A DNA stretch of 64,000 nucleotides from Phycomyces blakesleeanus NRRL 1555(-) (Eukaryota > Mucoromycota > Mucoromycetes > Mucorales > Phycomycetaceae), in the NCBI RefSeq assembly GCF_001638985.1, contig NW_017265141.1:613001-677000 (forward strand), written 5' to 3'. Below the pieces are notes generated by a model that worked only from the letters and a program-made list of their open reading frames with translations, was not told the DNA's origin and did not search any database. The stretch's first letter is position 1; each line of letters opens with the position of its first letter. Positions 42,697 through 55,293 of this stretch are shown here, in pieces. The translations under genes and the position numbers were made by a program.

Positions 42697-44830
42697 TCAT
42701 TGAAAGATTTGGCTTGAATTTTTAGACAAAAAGTCCAGAGTTCTTCGTCTTCTTCTTCGGTTTTCTTCTGCAAGTTCGACTGCTGTTTCTTCACTTACGG
42801 AATTGTCAACCATATATTTCTTAATACGATTGACAATTCTTTTACGTCTATTGAAGAACTGTCGATCATTGTTTCTTCAAGCAACGCCATACCTCGTCTC
42901 CATCTCGTGTATGGAGACACAGCCAGAGAGTCCCACATGCCATTCTCTCCACAAGTCAGGCACCGTCTGCACATCTCTGCTCATTCTATACCGAACAGGT
43001 ATGTCTGACAGCTGGGAAATTGGTCCAGAGTTGTTGGCTGGGACTGGAAATGCTTGGACCTCTGTTGATCTAGCTTCACCTCTTTCCCCTCCATCTTCTT
43101 GAAGGGACCAAAGAGGGATTCTCCCAGATACCAAGTCGTCAATCTTCTGGTGAAGAACACCAAACTCCCGCAGAACTTCTCTGCGAAACCCGCTGTCCGC
43201 ATTCTGCATGTCAGCCAACTTTCTGGCCATCAGAGGAAGTGCTCTCTGCAAAAGGATGTCAGTAGGCTCGACATCTGTCTCCACAAAAGCCTTGACTGAT
43301 CTAAAACATTGACATGTAAATATATTAGAACTATTTTTTTCACTGTATTATATATTAGTTTTTTTTACCTCTTGAACTCGATGTATTTGGGATCATGGAA
43401 TACACCATGCTGCCACAATGGGTGCCCTGGAGTTTTGCTCATCATTAACACAGAATCCTGTAGAAAAGTGATTCTTAATTGCTTCAGAAGCTCCAGAAAC
43501 CCATGTGCAGCTGCGGTTTGCTGGCATGCTCCTGACGAAATCCTGTCGTACCAAAAGTCTACCATTGGGAAAACCTTGCACTGGAGCAACTTGGCTGGTT
43601 TCACTTGGGCTCTTGGCAAGTAGAACTGCCCCTCAGCTGACGGAAATCCAGCCATAGTATGCATCGCACCTCTCGGAAGATTGGTGAGGTATGCACCATT
43701 CATTGTGCTGCTATTCCAGCGACCCTGCCTTCTGATATCCAACTTGTCGGCACCACTCATGTCAGCCATTCTTGCTGATGATCCACAGGCAGCATGGGTC
43801 TTTGCTGTGGAAACGATTCCACAGGCCTTGAATGCCCTGTTGATTGCTTCGAGATGAGTGGAGTAAGGCATTTCCCTGGTTGGTTCCTGCCCAGATCGTA
43901 GCAACTTATGGTTGAACCATTCCTCGGATGTTTCAAAAGATGGAAACTGCTCACCATCAATATGCCATCTCCAGAAGAAATAGCATCCGAGTGCCATGAA
44001 TGGACAAATCTCAACCTTGGAATTTCTCAAGCAGGCTGCAAGCTCAATTCGTCCGAACTGGTTCGTCTTTCCCTGCTTCAAGACCAAGACAAAGGCAGGG
44101 CATTCGGAAGGTCCTTCACGATCCAACATGACTGTCTGAAGGTCGGCGAATTCGGCTTTTCTTGCGGATTCGCCACGGAGCATACAAAAATGCGACAGGA
44201 GAAAAGACACCGCATTTCTCAGGTCACCTCCGCTTGATCTCAAGAAATAATAGCTAACAATGCTAGCAATCTCATTCTCTGTGGTGTATCCATCCACCAG
44301 AGTTCCAAGGCCACGGTCCTGGTTTTCAGCACGATGGGCACGCTCATTGTGAACTTCATGTTGTCCAACAGCTGGATACAAGCCTTGCGAGGGTGAGGGT
44401 GGTTGTTCACACCGACTTTAACTTGCTTCTGGTACATATCCACAATAGCAGCAAGATAGGCCATTGCAGTTCCATACTTGATGGTTTTTCCAGTGTCTCT
44501 TCTGTGGGTTCGGTTGACAACCTAACAGAAGAAAAGATAATTAATTCAATTACTTACAAAATATATCTCCAAACAACAGCAAAAAACTTACACAGTCTTT
44601 AAGAAACAAATGGAGCTTATCTCCATATACAGTGTAGCAATTTTTGAGGGAAATGCTCGAGAAAGCTTCATCACACCAATCTTTATACTCTTTTTGCTTA
44701 GGAGCATAGCTTCTCTTTGTGTTCTCTGGTCTGTTAACTTCAGCTTTGCGAGAAGTAGACACCTGGGCCTCCATCATTCTAACATTCACATCAGAAGTTG
44801 CGGCGGAATAGCTAGGAGCGTTTGGATTTA
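42697..44830 (-). pseudogene. Crypton tyrosine recombinase with GCR1_C-type domain, damaged
   Basis: Minus-strand gene. Exon 1 (about 44,830-44,592) has NTKRSYAPKQKEYKDWCDEA, the SAM-like core-binding start of Cryptons. Exon 2 (about 44,517-43,370) has a frameshift near 44,375, then the catalytic region: Arg in MLRGESARKAEF, CPFMALGCYFFWRWH, KTHAACGSSARMADM, RRQGRWNSSTM and AYLTNLPRGAM with the Tyr. Exon 3 (about 43,303-42,697) ends with a GCR1_C-like DNA-binding region (RDVQTVPDLWREWHVGL, RYGVA, then TGA where Trp is expected, then a Lys/Arg-rich tail). The HxxR catalytic Arg is Cys here (HAAC). Cryptons integrate circular DNA by tyrosine recombination. Confidence 0.88.
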
Positions 44831-45007
44831 TTTTGAGTAGATATTAAAAGATCTGGGAAGATGAAAAGATAGCACTTTTACATGCTACTTATATTAATGT
44901 TGCCAGAAAATTCATTGTAATTTATTATGCTTAGTAATAGGTGACTAAGAGAAATTCCGACATTAAGATATTGCTGCACTTATATATGAGAAACAAGACA
45001 AGTACTT

Positions 45008-45539
45008 TGTTGTGGTGGTTGAAGTTGAAGAAGTTTTTAAGAGGAAGAATTGAAGATTTGAAATTAGGAACGAAGATTCGTGAGAACTTGTGTAGGTTTT
45101 GTTTATTGAGAAAGATTTTGTATCAAAGTTTGACCAGGTTCCTACACTGAACTACTACTGCTATTTATATTGTTTTGGATTGGGAAAATTATATGACTGG
45201 GGTCAGGTAATCGATCCTATCTGAGCCTTAATCAGAGCAACGTGATCTTGGGATAATTAATGTATAATTAATTATATAAATGTGTGTAGTCCCAATGAAG
45301 TATTAACATCGAAAGTAAATGTGTTTATGAGTTATAATTATGCTTATAATAATCCACTGATGTATCCCATATTATGGTGATATCATCATATGAAATATAA
45401 TCACTATCACGCATGCTAAACCTGTGTGTTAAATAATAAAGTAATCGGTAGACACCTTTGACTGGAATAGCTGAGGCCTTATATTATTTCCTTCAGACTT
45501 ATTCTCAATTACAGCAGTAGTCAATACTCATTTACAACA
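45008..45539 (+). mobile_element. Solo LTR, 532 bp, copy 2
   Basis: Starts TGTTGTGGTGG and ends TTTACAACA. A perfect 5-bp duplication, TACTT, lies at 45003-45007 and 45540-45544. Nearly identical to 32,399-32,930. The frame at 44,941-45,150 that crosses its start is not a gene. Confidence 0.92.
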
Positions 45540-45544
45540 TACTT

Positions 45545-45840
45545 AATAAAAGAAACCTGCTTCTTCATCAATATGTTAAAGAACATATATAAAAATATAA
45601 TGATAATTTTTTAGATGTGTGTAAAAAAACCGAATTTTTAATAAAGTTTTATTAGGCTGCATATAACTTATGGAAAAAAAATAATCGTGGTGACCTTCAT
45701 TGAAAAGAAATAATTATTTCGGGTGGGAACCTAAGATATTGGCCATTATTCCAGCATCGGTCATTAAAAATGAACGTCCAGAGAAATCTTTAGAAATCCT
45801 CACCCCTTGATAATAATTGATACAATTTATTAATTGAAAT
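45545..45840. other. Spacer, no gene seen
   Basis: About 300 AT-rich bases between the solo LTR and the first readable exon of the Tnp2 pseudogene. It has no Cys/His N-terminal module, consistent with the true first exon lying further upstream. Confidence 0.5.
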
Positions 45841-48768
45841 ACAGAGAGTGATGTAGTCGAAGAAACACCTGAGGCTGTCAGCCATAATGAAATTCATTTT
45901 GAAGACGAAAGTAATGAATATGACATGGATTATGTTTTTGGTAAAATGAAAACTTTTTTTATTCTTTATGATTGCTTTTGTCTAATATTCCCATATTGAT
46001 AGAATTGAATGACAGCGCGGAAGAGGTGGAAATGCCTGCTCAGATAAGAGACTTACCTCTTTCTGAATCTGATGCTATATTTGGTGTTGAAGGCAATGAG
46101 TATGCAGCAAGCAACGATTTTGACAACGAAGAAGATGAGAGTGATGATAATATAAGTGATAATAAAGGTTTTTATAGTAAATTTTAAGTAATGCCGTCCC
46201 TGAGAAATAAAAAGAAAATTAATTAATTGTTCTTTTCTTTTTTTAAAAAAAAAGATTTTTCTTTCAAGTCCATCTCGGAATTGGGTTTGATCCACCGTTT
46301 CATTGTAATTGCTATTGCCTTATTTGTATCCTTATATGTTGTCGATGAAGGTGCAGTGATTTTGATTTCTATTGTCAACAAGATTCTCGAATTGTTCAAA
46401 GATTCATTCCATCTTCCATTGAGCATTTCTGGGCTCAAGCAACTTTCAGGATTAAGCACATTAACAAAAGGGATTAAGAAGTATACTGCTTGTGATGAAT
46501 GTCATACAATCTACAGTAATGATGAATCTGTCCCAGTATATTGCACGTCTCCTGTTTTTGGTAGTAACCTATTGTGTAAAACACCCTTATTCAAAAGTGG
46601 ATCCAAATCAAGAATTCCAAAAAAGGCATATGTATACCATTAGATTGTATTGTCATTGAAAATGTTTTTTCGTCGCCCTGGCTTTGAAAGTGCTATCAAC
46701 TCTTGGAATCGTGGTCCAAAAGTAGATGGAATGATGTTTGACATATACGACGGCACTATGTGGAACAGCTTGTTGGATGTCAATGGTGTCCCTTTTGTAA
46801 ATGATGACTACTCTATAATGTTTACTCTCAATATCGATTGGTTCCAACCATTCGATGGGGTAACATATTCATGTGGAGCAATTTATCTTGCCATAAACAA
46901 TCTTCCTTGTAACATGCGTTTTAAGAAGAAAAATATCATCCTTGTTGGATTAATGCCAGGACCTAAAGAAGCAAGTAAATCAGACATTAATAACTATCTG
47001 AAGCCTCTTGTCGATGAACTGGAGTTGTTGTACAAAGGGATGAAAATCAGAACTCACCAACACCCAGAAGGTATCCCCATCCATGCTGCTTTTTTCATGG
47101 CCGCATGTGATATCCCTGCCGCAAGAAAAGTATGTGGGTTCACATCTCACACCAGCACCAATGCATGTCATAAATGCAACCGTAAATTCACCCAGTTAAA
47201 TGGAACAAGCTCTGTCGATTATTCTGGATTTGGTTTCTCTAAGTGGCTCCTTCGCACTTAGAATGATAATTGTAAGGATGCAGAGGTCTGGAGAAATGCA
47301 ACCAAATCATCTGAGAGACAGTGTCTTGAAGTTGAAAATGGTGTTTGCTGGTCCGAACTGCATCGTCTCCAGTACTTTGACATTGTCTGCTGCATGATCA
47401 TTGACCCTATGCATAATCTGTTTCTCGGAACTGCCAAGAGAATGATGGATAGATGGGTTGCAGATGAAATAATCGCTGACAAGAAACTCGCTGCCATGCA
47501 AAAATCTGTCAAGAAAATTGTGCTGCCTCCAGATTACACAATGTTGCGAAACAAGATTGGCAAGGGATTTCCTTACATGAAGGCTGACGAGTGGAAGTCG
47601 TGATGCTTGGTATACTCTCCTGTTGTACTCAAGGGTGTATCACCAAAAAAGAAATTTGACAACTGGATGCTCTTTGTGAAGGCCTACTGAATCCTGGTAA
47701 TGCCTAGTATTTGCAAAGAAGACATCGAATCAGCACACACGCATCTACAACAATTCTGTCACAAGTGCAAGAGTTTATACAAACTCGATCTTCTCTCACC
47801 TAATATGCATTTGCATCTTCATCTTTGGCAAACCATCGTAGACTTTGGTCCCGTGTATAGCTACTGGTTATTTAGTTTTGAGAGGTACAACAGTATCTTA
47901 AAGAATATCCAGACAAATTGTAAGAGTGGATTTGAGCTGACATATATGAGAAGATTTGTGGAAGAGACATACAAAGCAGATGTTGTTGATCACGTTATGG
48001 GCATTGCAGATATTCACAGTTATCTTGATATTTTCAAAAAAAATCGTAAAAGCTAAAACACCAGAAACAGCAATAACATCTACAACATCAACATTAGCTC
48101 AACAACATTTGTTCTTTTCTTTTTCTCTTACCGAATTTGTGGCTATAACACAAGATGAATCAAGAATGGTTAAAGGAAACGAGCCCCTACCACCGGCAAC
48201 TTTTCCTTTGGTAGTTAAATCTATATCAGTAATGCCAGAGCATGAGTACAACTGTCTTGTAGAATACTACCAAGTTGTCTACAATGACTATAATATTTCA
48301 TGTTGCAAAAAAGCAATGACCAGCCCAGCTTTTGTGAATGACAGAATTGAGGTGCTCAAGTCAATTGAGATTCTCAGGCAAGTATACAAAGGATGCAATG
48401 GCAATGGACATGGTTCGTATATCCAAGCTTTGTTTCAAGAAAATAGAACAAATGCACGTTATGGTTATGTTGGTGAAATTCAATACATCTTAGTACACAC
48501 CTTCTCTCCATCAACAACCACTCTCTTATCAGCTAGCTACAACAACCAGCATACTTTTGATTTTGTCAGATGGTTTAAAACAACATCAGATATGCATAGA
48601 CAACCCGAAGATATTGAAATCTACCATGACAACTTCTATAAATTAGACTTTCAAAGTATACTGCCCATCCATCGTACACTTCTGCCAGTAGCAATCATTG
48701 ACTACAAAACCAGACGAAATGTCAATAGAAAGATTGCAATTCCTTTGCCACAAAAAAATTATGCTTAA
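45841..48768 (+). pseudogene. Tnp2-family transposase (second family), many stops
   Basis: Exons near 45,845-45,941 and 46,003-46,166 are acidic linkers; the main part runs from 46,254. Motifs: CDECHTIYS with Cys pair; FTLNIDWFQPFDGVTYS; a MPGPKEA block; FFMAACDIPAARKVCGFTSH with CHKC; IIDPMHNLFLGTAKRMMDRW; and FSFERYNSILKN. These are classic Tnp2 signatures (the DPMHNLFLG block is highly typical). Stops interrupt at 46,641, 47,259, 47,601 and 47,686; several fit Trp codons changed to TGA. A frameshift near 48,050 precedes the C-terminal part, which ends with TAA at 48,766. The Cys/His N-terminal exon is missing here and may be the split exon at 34,547 and 42,112. Confidence 0.85.
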
Positions 48769-49158
48769 TTGTCTTTTCTTTTTATATATTTCTTTATTTT
48801 ATATATTTTATTACTTTATTTATTTCATTTTATTTTACTTTGTTTATCAATATATTTATCCCTTTTCTTATTTCTATTTATTATCGTTTTTACTTTCAGT
48901 CTTGTTGTGTATAAATCAAGTATAAAGGATGCGCGTGTGTGTGAATCAAAAAAAATTATTGTTTAATCGCTCAGGGAGACAGTGACGAAATCAGTCGACA
49001 TGGTACAGCAACATTTTTTTTCCCTCTCAAAAACCTGGGCATTCTTGGCTTTGCATTCCCTTTTGCTTTATGATCGGAATGCATACTTTCATCAATCAAG
49101 CCCAGAAACTTGTTGAACTATATTTATTTTATTAATATTCTACTTTACCGTGATCACA
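48769..49158. other. Intergenic tail between two convergent pseudogenes
   Basis: About 390 bases, T-rich near 48,780-48,900. No gene; frames rich in Phe/Tyr are low complexity. Confidence 0.55.
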
Positions 49159-50152
49159 TCACAAGAAATAACTTACTTCATTGCTTCTCCAGCTGGGATG
49201 GGCAACTTTCAACACATGCACTGGGAATCCAGGAAAAAGTTCCTCTGTGTCAGACTCGCTGTCCAACATAGCCCCTTTTTGGATAGCACCAAAAAAAGCC
49301 ATCTCGGAATCTTCTTCCACTGTGAGACCCATCTCCTTGTCTACCACCCTTCAGTACCTAGTGTATATATCCTGGCAGCAAGTATGGATCTAAGAAAAAA
49401 TAGTAAGATGAGTACAAAATATCTTAAATGAATAACATGTTTTGTAATAACCTCTTTAATCCGGCTGGCAATTCTTGCCCTGTGGTTGTTGTTTACGTGC
49501 TGCTCAGGCAACGTATGTGCTTTACAACGGCAGTACCTATAGTTACTTTTTACTATAGATACTATCATGCCAGGCCAAACGCTGACAGCTTGGGGTTGGG
49601 CATGAATATACTCCCGCAAGTATACAACAACAGCAACATTATCAGGATGGTCAACCCACTCATCTATATTCTATTTTTGTCTTGCTTCATTCTTGGCAAT
49701 CTCAGTAGGATTATTAGATCTGAAGGTCTTTTTCCAGATCTTCTCTCTGATTAAGGCCTAGATACTACATGTTAGATTATTATTCACTCTATAAGATTTA
49801 ACATATTTACCAAAACTGCAACTTTTGTCTCTTCTTCAGACATTTGGTCGAAAGATGGGGCAGCAGATGGGGCAACTGCAGAGAAAACTTGTCTACTTGT
49901 GGATGCCAAAGACATAGCAATTGCACCAACTGTCTTGGTGTTTCTTCTTTGAACGTCAATAAATTGACCAAATCTATTGTACAGGGATCCAAGCATGGCG
50001 CCCATGTTATCAAGGCGAGTTGACATTTCTGTCATGCACTGTTCTTGGGTAACAGCAGGTACAACAAGATGTTGCTCAACACGACCAACTGCGACCTGGG
50101 TAAGGCTATTTCTAGCATTATATCTAGGGATTCTAGGAGTAATGGGAGCCAT
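49159..50152 (-). pseudogene. Unknown three-exon gene convergent with the Tnp2 gene, likely transposon partner
   Basis: Exon 1 (50152 to about 49813) has a Pro/Arg-rich start (MAPITPRIPRYNARN), then a Met/Leu coiled-coil-like stretch and an S/A/P linker. Exon 2 (about 49755-49430) reads LIREKIWKKTFRSNNP, DEWVDHPDNVAVVVYLREYI, VWPGMIVSIVKSNYR and a basic HRARIASRIKE end. Exon 3 (to 49159) is acidic (EEDSEMAFFGAI, LDSESDTEELFPGFP). A TAG in exon 2 and a TGA at the start of exon 3 disable it. I do not recognise the family. Its place beside a Tnp2 gene suggests the second gene of that element, though it lacks the W/C/W signature of the CACTA accessory protein. Confidence 0.55.
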
Positions 50153-51905
50153 TTTCTATACAAACATATGTTTCAAAATAAAACAAAAATACATTAAATT
50201 TTTTATTCTTACTCTTGTTATTTGCATATATATTAAATAAATTCATATATACATAGTAAAGTGAAAGTGTTGGAAGATTTGATTTTGGAGATCGAGATTG
50301 AGAAAGAGAATATTATGAAATATAGTGAAACAAAAGATTCTTTTATACCTTTTTTATTAGACTTTTTGAAGACGTGATATGAAAATATGAACTATTTTCT
50401 GTTTTAGATTTTTTCAATTTAATTCCCAGTATTTTTTTTTTCAGAAGACAAAGATTTTTATATTTATACTCAATTTTTTTTTCCTGTTTTTTCTTTTTTT
50501 CTTTTTTTTTCTTTTTTTTCCTTTGTTTTTTTTGTCTGCCTTTTTGCTTCTTTTCTCTTTATTTAATAGCTTTCCTTTTATTCATACAATCAGGTAAAGA
50601 AATGTGATGTCTTTAAACTGATCTACTGTACTTAATTATTTTTGTTTTTGTTTTTGTTTTTATATTTCTCTTTTTCTAGATCTACTAACCTTCTAATAAT
50701 TTTTGAGACACTTCTTTATCTATCAATAGGTTTATTCATATGGTTGGATATGTCTTACTCTTAAACATAAAGGTAAAACAAGTCAAACATGCTCTAGTTT
50801 TATATTAATTTGTTTCTCATCTGTTAGCAGATATATGTCCTGTGCATGATTACACATATCTACTGCGGCAATGTACTCGGTAAGCTTACAAAATTATATA
50901 TGTGTTTTTATACTAATACTATATCTATTTGAATATATCACAGTATACAACAAGTCCATTCTTTCAATTTTGGAGAATTATTAGCGTCATTTATTGAGGT
51001 CAGTATATCTCTTATATTAACAGCTATTATCAATGTTAAAATCATTCTTTATAGTTATTGCCTGTAGTATATACACAACAATTATAACTCTGGCATACTT
51101 GGCTGTAAGTATATATATATTTCTTTAAATACAAAACATATTAATTAACTTTTTAATTAACTTTCTTTTTGTAGTAAATGGTAACAATTATATTTATATC
51201 AGATTCTTGACACTACTCTAGCTTATTCTCATTTACTATACTATTCTTATATTCACTATTATTATAAACTCTCTCTTTTTATCAATGGTATCTAAACTAT
51301 CTAATCTTAAAATAGTTGAGAGCTATGTGTATACTATATTATTATGCAATATAATTCAAGAGAATTATTTTTTTACAAAATAAACAAGCCCCATTTGTAA
51401 ACTATTTCTCAGATACTGTTTTAAAGAAGTATGAGAAGACTATCTTTCAGTCAATCAAATGAGAGTACTGAAGTTTATCTATAAAATAAGGTCCAATAGA
51501 ATTGATTAAAAGCTGAGAAAAGTATTACTTTCCTCTGAAGAAAGTATCAGCTTTACTTCTTTTTCTTGCCTTTTTAAGAACAATGAAATTCTGTGCTGTA
51601 CATAAAAAAGATAAAAGATCTATTTTCATTTTAATCTGCGTTTCTGAGCTGGCATATTAAGGTAGTACTATATGACTTTTTTAGCACAATTCTTTCACAT
51701 AGGATTAATGTCCTTATTTCTTAGATTTAATAAGAACTATATCATAATGTCAAGAATACCCAAATCCTGAGTTTAATTAATTCTTTCACTCGGGATTTGG
51801 TACTCTTTCACATAGAGGAAATTGAACACTTTTTCCAGTGTTGGTCTCAAAACATCAGCTAAATAAACATGTAAATACAAATAAAAGCAAATAAGTTAGA
51901 AAGTA
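50153..51905. other. No gene seen; low-complexity AT-rich spacer
   Basis: 1.75 kb with a long T-rich tract (50,440-50,540, TTTTTTCTTT units), TTTTTG repeats (50,640-50,660) and AT-rich filler. Nothing on either strand resembles a known family. Confidence 0.6.
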
Positions 51906-51907
51906 TA

Positions 51908-53252
51908 CAGTCGCAGAACAGAAAATTTGGTCGTTTTATATTTCCGCTATTTATTTCATAATATACCCTTATACTTCACTTTACTCAATCTGCTAAATTC
52001 AATAAAATCTTTTTAATATAATGCCTAGACAACGAAGCAGTAAACCTCACAAGCCATTTGAAAGGCTTTCAGAAGTTGAAAAAGGAATCTTAATTGGACT
52101 TCATGAAGATGACATGAAGATTTCTGACATTGCAAGAAAAAAGGAAATACCAAGAACTACTGTCACGCGTATCATAAAAAATATAACGAAACCAGATCTG
52201 CTACTAATAAGAAGCTAACAGGAAGACCTTCTAAATTAACTGCTAGAGATAAAAGACATCTCTTCTTGGATGTCAAACGGAATCGCCATCAAAACTTGGT
52301 TGAAATGGCAGACTTGATTAAGGAAAAGACTGGAAAAAAAGTCAGTACAAAAACTATCAGCCGAATGTTGCACAAGATGAATCTAGCCTACCGTGTAACC
52401 AAATCAAAGCCTCTTCTAACTAAGGAGCACATTGCCAAATGTTGTGCTTGGTATAGAAAAATAAAAGGTTGGAAAAAATAGTGGGATACTGTCATTTGGA
52501 CAGACGAAGCAACCTTTACCCTTTTCAAGAAAAACGGTTGTAGTCATGTATGGCGGGAACCAGGAGAGAAATATCATTCAGACTGCTTGACTCCAAAGGT
52601 TCCAGAAAATGGAGGTTCTGTATCGCTTTGGGGATATATTTGGTCTGGAGGAGTTGGACCACTGGTTATGCTTAAGGGTAACATGAATGCCCCATTGTAT
52701 AATGAAGTTCTGGAGAAGGAATTCATGCCCTTCTACCAAAGTCTTCCTAATGTAGAAAAGGGAGACTATCTTTATCAAGAAGATAACGCAAGTTATCATA
52801 AGGTTACCTTGGCAGAAAAGTTCAAAAAAGACCTTGGATTAAAGATTTTGGAGTGGCTTCCTAACAGTCTGGACTTGAGTCCAATTGAAAATATCTGAGA
52901 TCTTCTTGATAACAAAATCCGCGCAAGACAACCTCAGCCTACCACATTGCAACAATTGGAAAATGCTTTGCAAGAAACGTGGAAAGCAATTAGCGTAGAG
53001 ACTTGTATGATGTTTTGCCTTAATATGCAAAATCGTCTATCTGAACTTAAGATGCATAAATTTAGACCAATCTCTTATTAAAGCTTTTTCAATTTTTTTT
53101 TCAATTTATCTATTACATCTTATACAGTTATCTGTGAGAGTACCAGAGATTTATAGAACTTTACTATCTTTTATCATAAATTTAAAGCTACAATATAAGT
53201 TGAAGAGTCTTGGCAGGGGTTAAAAATGACCAAATATTCTGTCAGAAGTCTG
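51908..53252 (+). mobile_element. Tc1 element, 1.35 kb
   Basis: The ends CAGTCGCAGAACAGAAAATT (51908) and, in complement, CAGACTTCTGACAGAATATT (53252) are flanked by TA (51906-51907 and 53253-53254). The inverted repeat is imperfect, but its inner part, ATTTGGTC, matches. Size and content are typical of Tc1. Confidence 0.88.
52021..53082 (+). pseudogene. Tc1 DD34E transposase, broken
   Basis: Begins at ATG 52021 with a paired-like helix-turn-helix (LSEVEKGILIGLHEDDMKIS, DIARKKEIPRTTVTRI). A frameshift near 52,190 leads to a second HTH region (LTGRPSKLTARDKRHL, then KKVSTKTISRMLHKMNLAYR). Catalytic residues: Asp in VIWTDEATF, Asp in YQEDNASYHK and Glu in SLDLSPIENI, with exactly 34 residues between the last two. 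Stops: TAG after KGWKK (52,479) and TGA after SPIENI (52,896), both where Trp is expected. It is the least damaged Tc1 gene in the window: one frameshift and two stops. Confidence 0.9.
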
Positions 53253-53254
53253 TA

Positions 53255-55293
53255 CAAGTCAATCTGATGAATTAAAGTAATCTGTTTTAATTTTATCTCT
53301 AATACTCTCTGCTTGATATTCTTCTTGGGCTGAGATATTATCACTGGTTCTCTTTTGGGGGATCAAGAGAGTTTTGTATCTTGGATTGAAAGGGCAAGAA
53401 AAATTTGATCCCCTGCTGTAACCCAATTGTTTATATAAAGCACAAATAGATCTAGCAGGAGTCATATTGATGTTTGATAAATTGTAATTGGTTTTGTAAT
53501 TAAGCTAAATTCAAGTGTAAATAGAGATAGAGAAATAGTAAAGAATATATGTAAGATTATTATTTTTTCCAAAAGACATGAACTTTACAGAGATCTGATA
53601 TATACTCTTTTTCAAAATAACGATTGTACCAATAATGACAGACTTGTCATAATTTAAAATAGATTTGAATCATGTGTAAATCAACAATGTGCTGAAGTAA
53701 TATGATAATTAGAATAAATTCAAGAGAATATCTTCAAGTAATATTGAATAATAGAGTAAAATCCATGTGTCAAGACGCAGTAAGATGACTTCTTCAAGTA
53801 ATAATAGCTAAATTAAGTAGAGTATAGCTGTAAAAGTTCATTAGAATGTCTTGTTAAAGTAACAAAAGTAAGGTGACAAAAGAAACAGTCAGTTGTCAAA
53901 GTAGCGTAGATTAACCTTTTGGAATTAACATGTGTGTCAAATTACAAATGCTGCAAAAAGTGCATGGTTCAATATAGCTTCTTGAAGTAACAGTATATAT
54001 AAATTCTTGAATATCCAATTGTCAATGCAAAATCATATGTTTCATTTTACTTTATCAGTTATTATTATAATATGTAGTATATAATATTAGTGATCCTTGC
54101 TTTTAAATTAAAAAGTAGTAATAGCTAACACTTTTTTCTTTTTTTATTGTTAATTCATCCAAATCCAGGTATCAGAGCATAGCAAAATTGTAATATACAA
54201 AGGGAGCATTATTTTTATTTTATTTTTATTTATTATTTATATTGAATAGCTTTTGGTAATAGTTAAAATGATATATCACCACAGCAGATTTTTTTGTGTA
54301 ATCTTGTTCCTTAAAAGGATTCTTGTATACGGGGCGAATTTTGCCCATAACAGGAAATTCATTTTTTTGGGGGACTGAAAAGTGGAGGGATGGAGGGACT
54401 ACTCTCGGCCAATAGATTTCGATTAAAAAATGTACTGCACAATTTCAAAAATGGTTCAAATTTTTAATTTGTTTCAAATAATTTTGAGTTGTAAAAAATT
54501 TATTTTTTATTTTCAAAAAAAATTAGGCTAAAAAAAAAGCTAGACTGGATCATAAAATCCACAGGCAGTAGCACACCAGTATATCCATACCACTAGAAAC
54601 ACTAGTAGTATAGCTGTTTGTACTTATGCCTGTAAATTACACGATCGGTTTGTTGCAAACTACTATGTCTAGCTAATCCAAGAGACCTGGTGCCAGAAAT
54701 GCCAATAAACCCAAAGAGCATAAAGATTTGAATTTTGAGAAAAGCTAAAGCAGAAGAACTAATAATTAGTAATTAAACTTAGTTATATATATTTAACAGA
54801 ATTTTACCTTTGACTCTATTAAGGCATTTGCAATAAAAGGCAGTCAAATCTCTGCAAGTGAGGAGTAAATAGTTAGTCTTCTGTTGCTTTGTAAGAGAAA
54901 CATGTAGTTATTACCTCTTTATTGATTTACCGAGATGATGAAAAACTAATTTATAAACTAGAATTGTATGATTAATAAACACAATGACATAAAAAACTTT
55001 GATAGCATAAATACCTTTGAGCTTACAGTCTTTAAGCAAAATTCTGCTTCTATAAATACTATAAGCATACTGGAATATCTTACAAATGGAAGCTCATGCA
55101 AATAATAAATATTTTGTGGAAAAGTAAAATGAAAAAGAAGACAAAAACACACGATATTTTCTTAAAAGAAAAGAAGTAAAAAAAATTCTAATTGGTCTGC
55201 TGACATTAAATATTGATCTTTCCACATTTTATTAATTCAATTATTTTCGCAAAGTCATTTCCTCCCCTTTGTTTTTATAATCAATTTACTATT
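53255..55293. other. No clear gene; possible copia primer site
   Basis: 2 kb. A minus-strand frame at 53,259-53,465 (MTPARSICALYKQLGYSRG onward) is open but unrecognised. Between 53,700 and 54,010 loose CTTCTTCAAGTAATA-type phrases recur. At about 54,168, CCAGGTATCAGAGCATAGC resembles a copia-type primer site after a possible worn LTR. The rest has no structure I can name. Confidence 0.4.

Noticed and set aside
53259..53465. Small minus-strand gene (MTPARSICALYKQ...)
   Set aside because: Open for 68 codons but with no recognised motif, partner exon or repeat context; kept only as a note in the spacer.
54150..54190. Second copia LTR with primer site
   Set aside because: The GGTATCAGAGC motif is suggestive, but no paired LTR, clear TG...CA bounds or duplication could be found.
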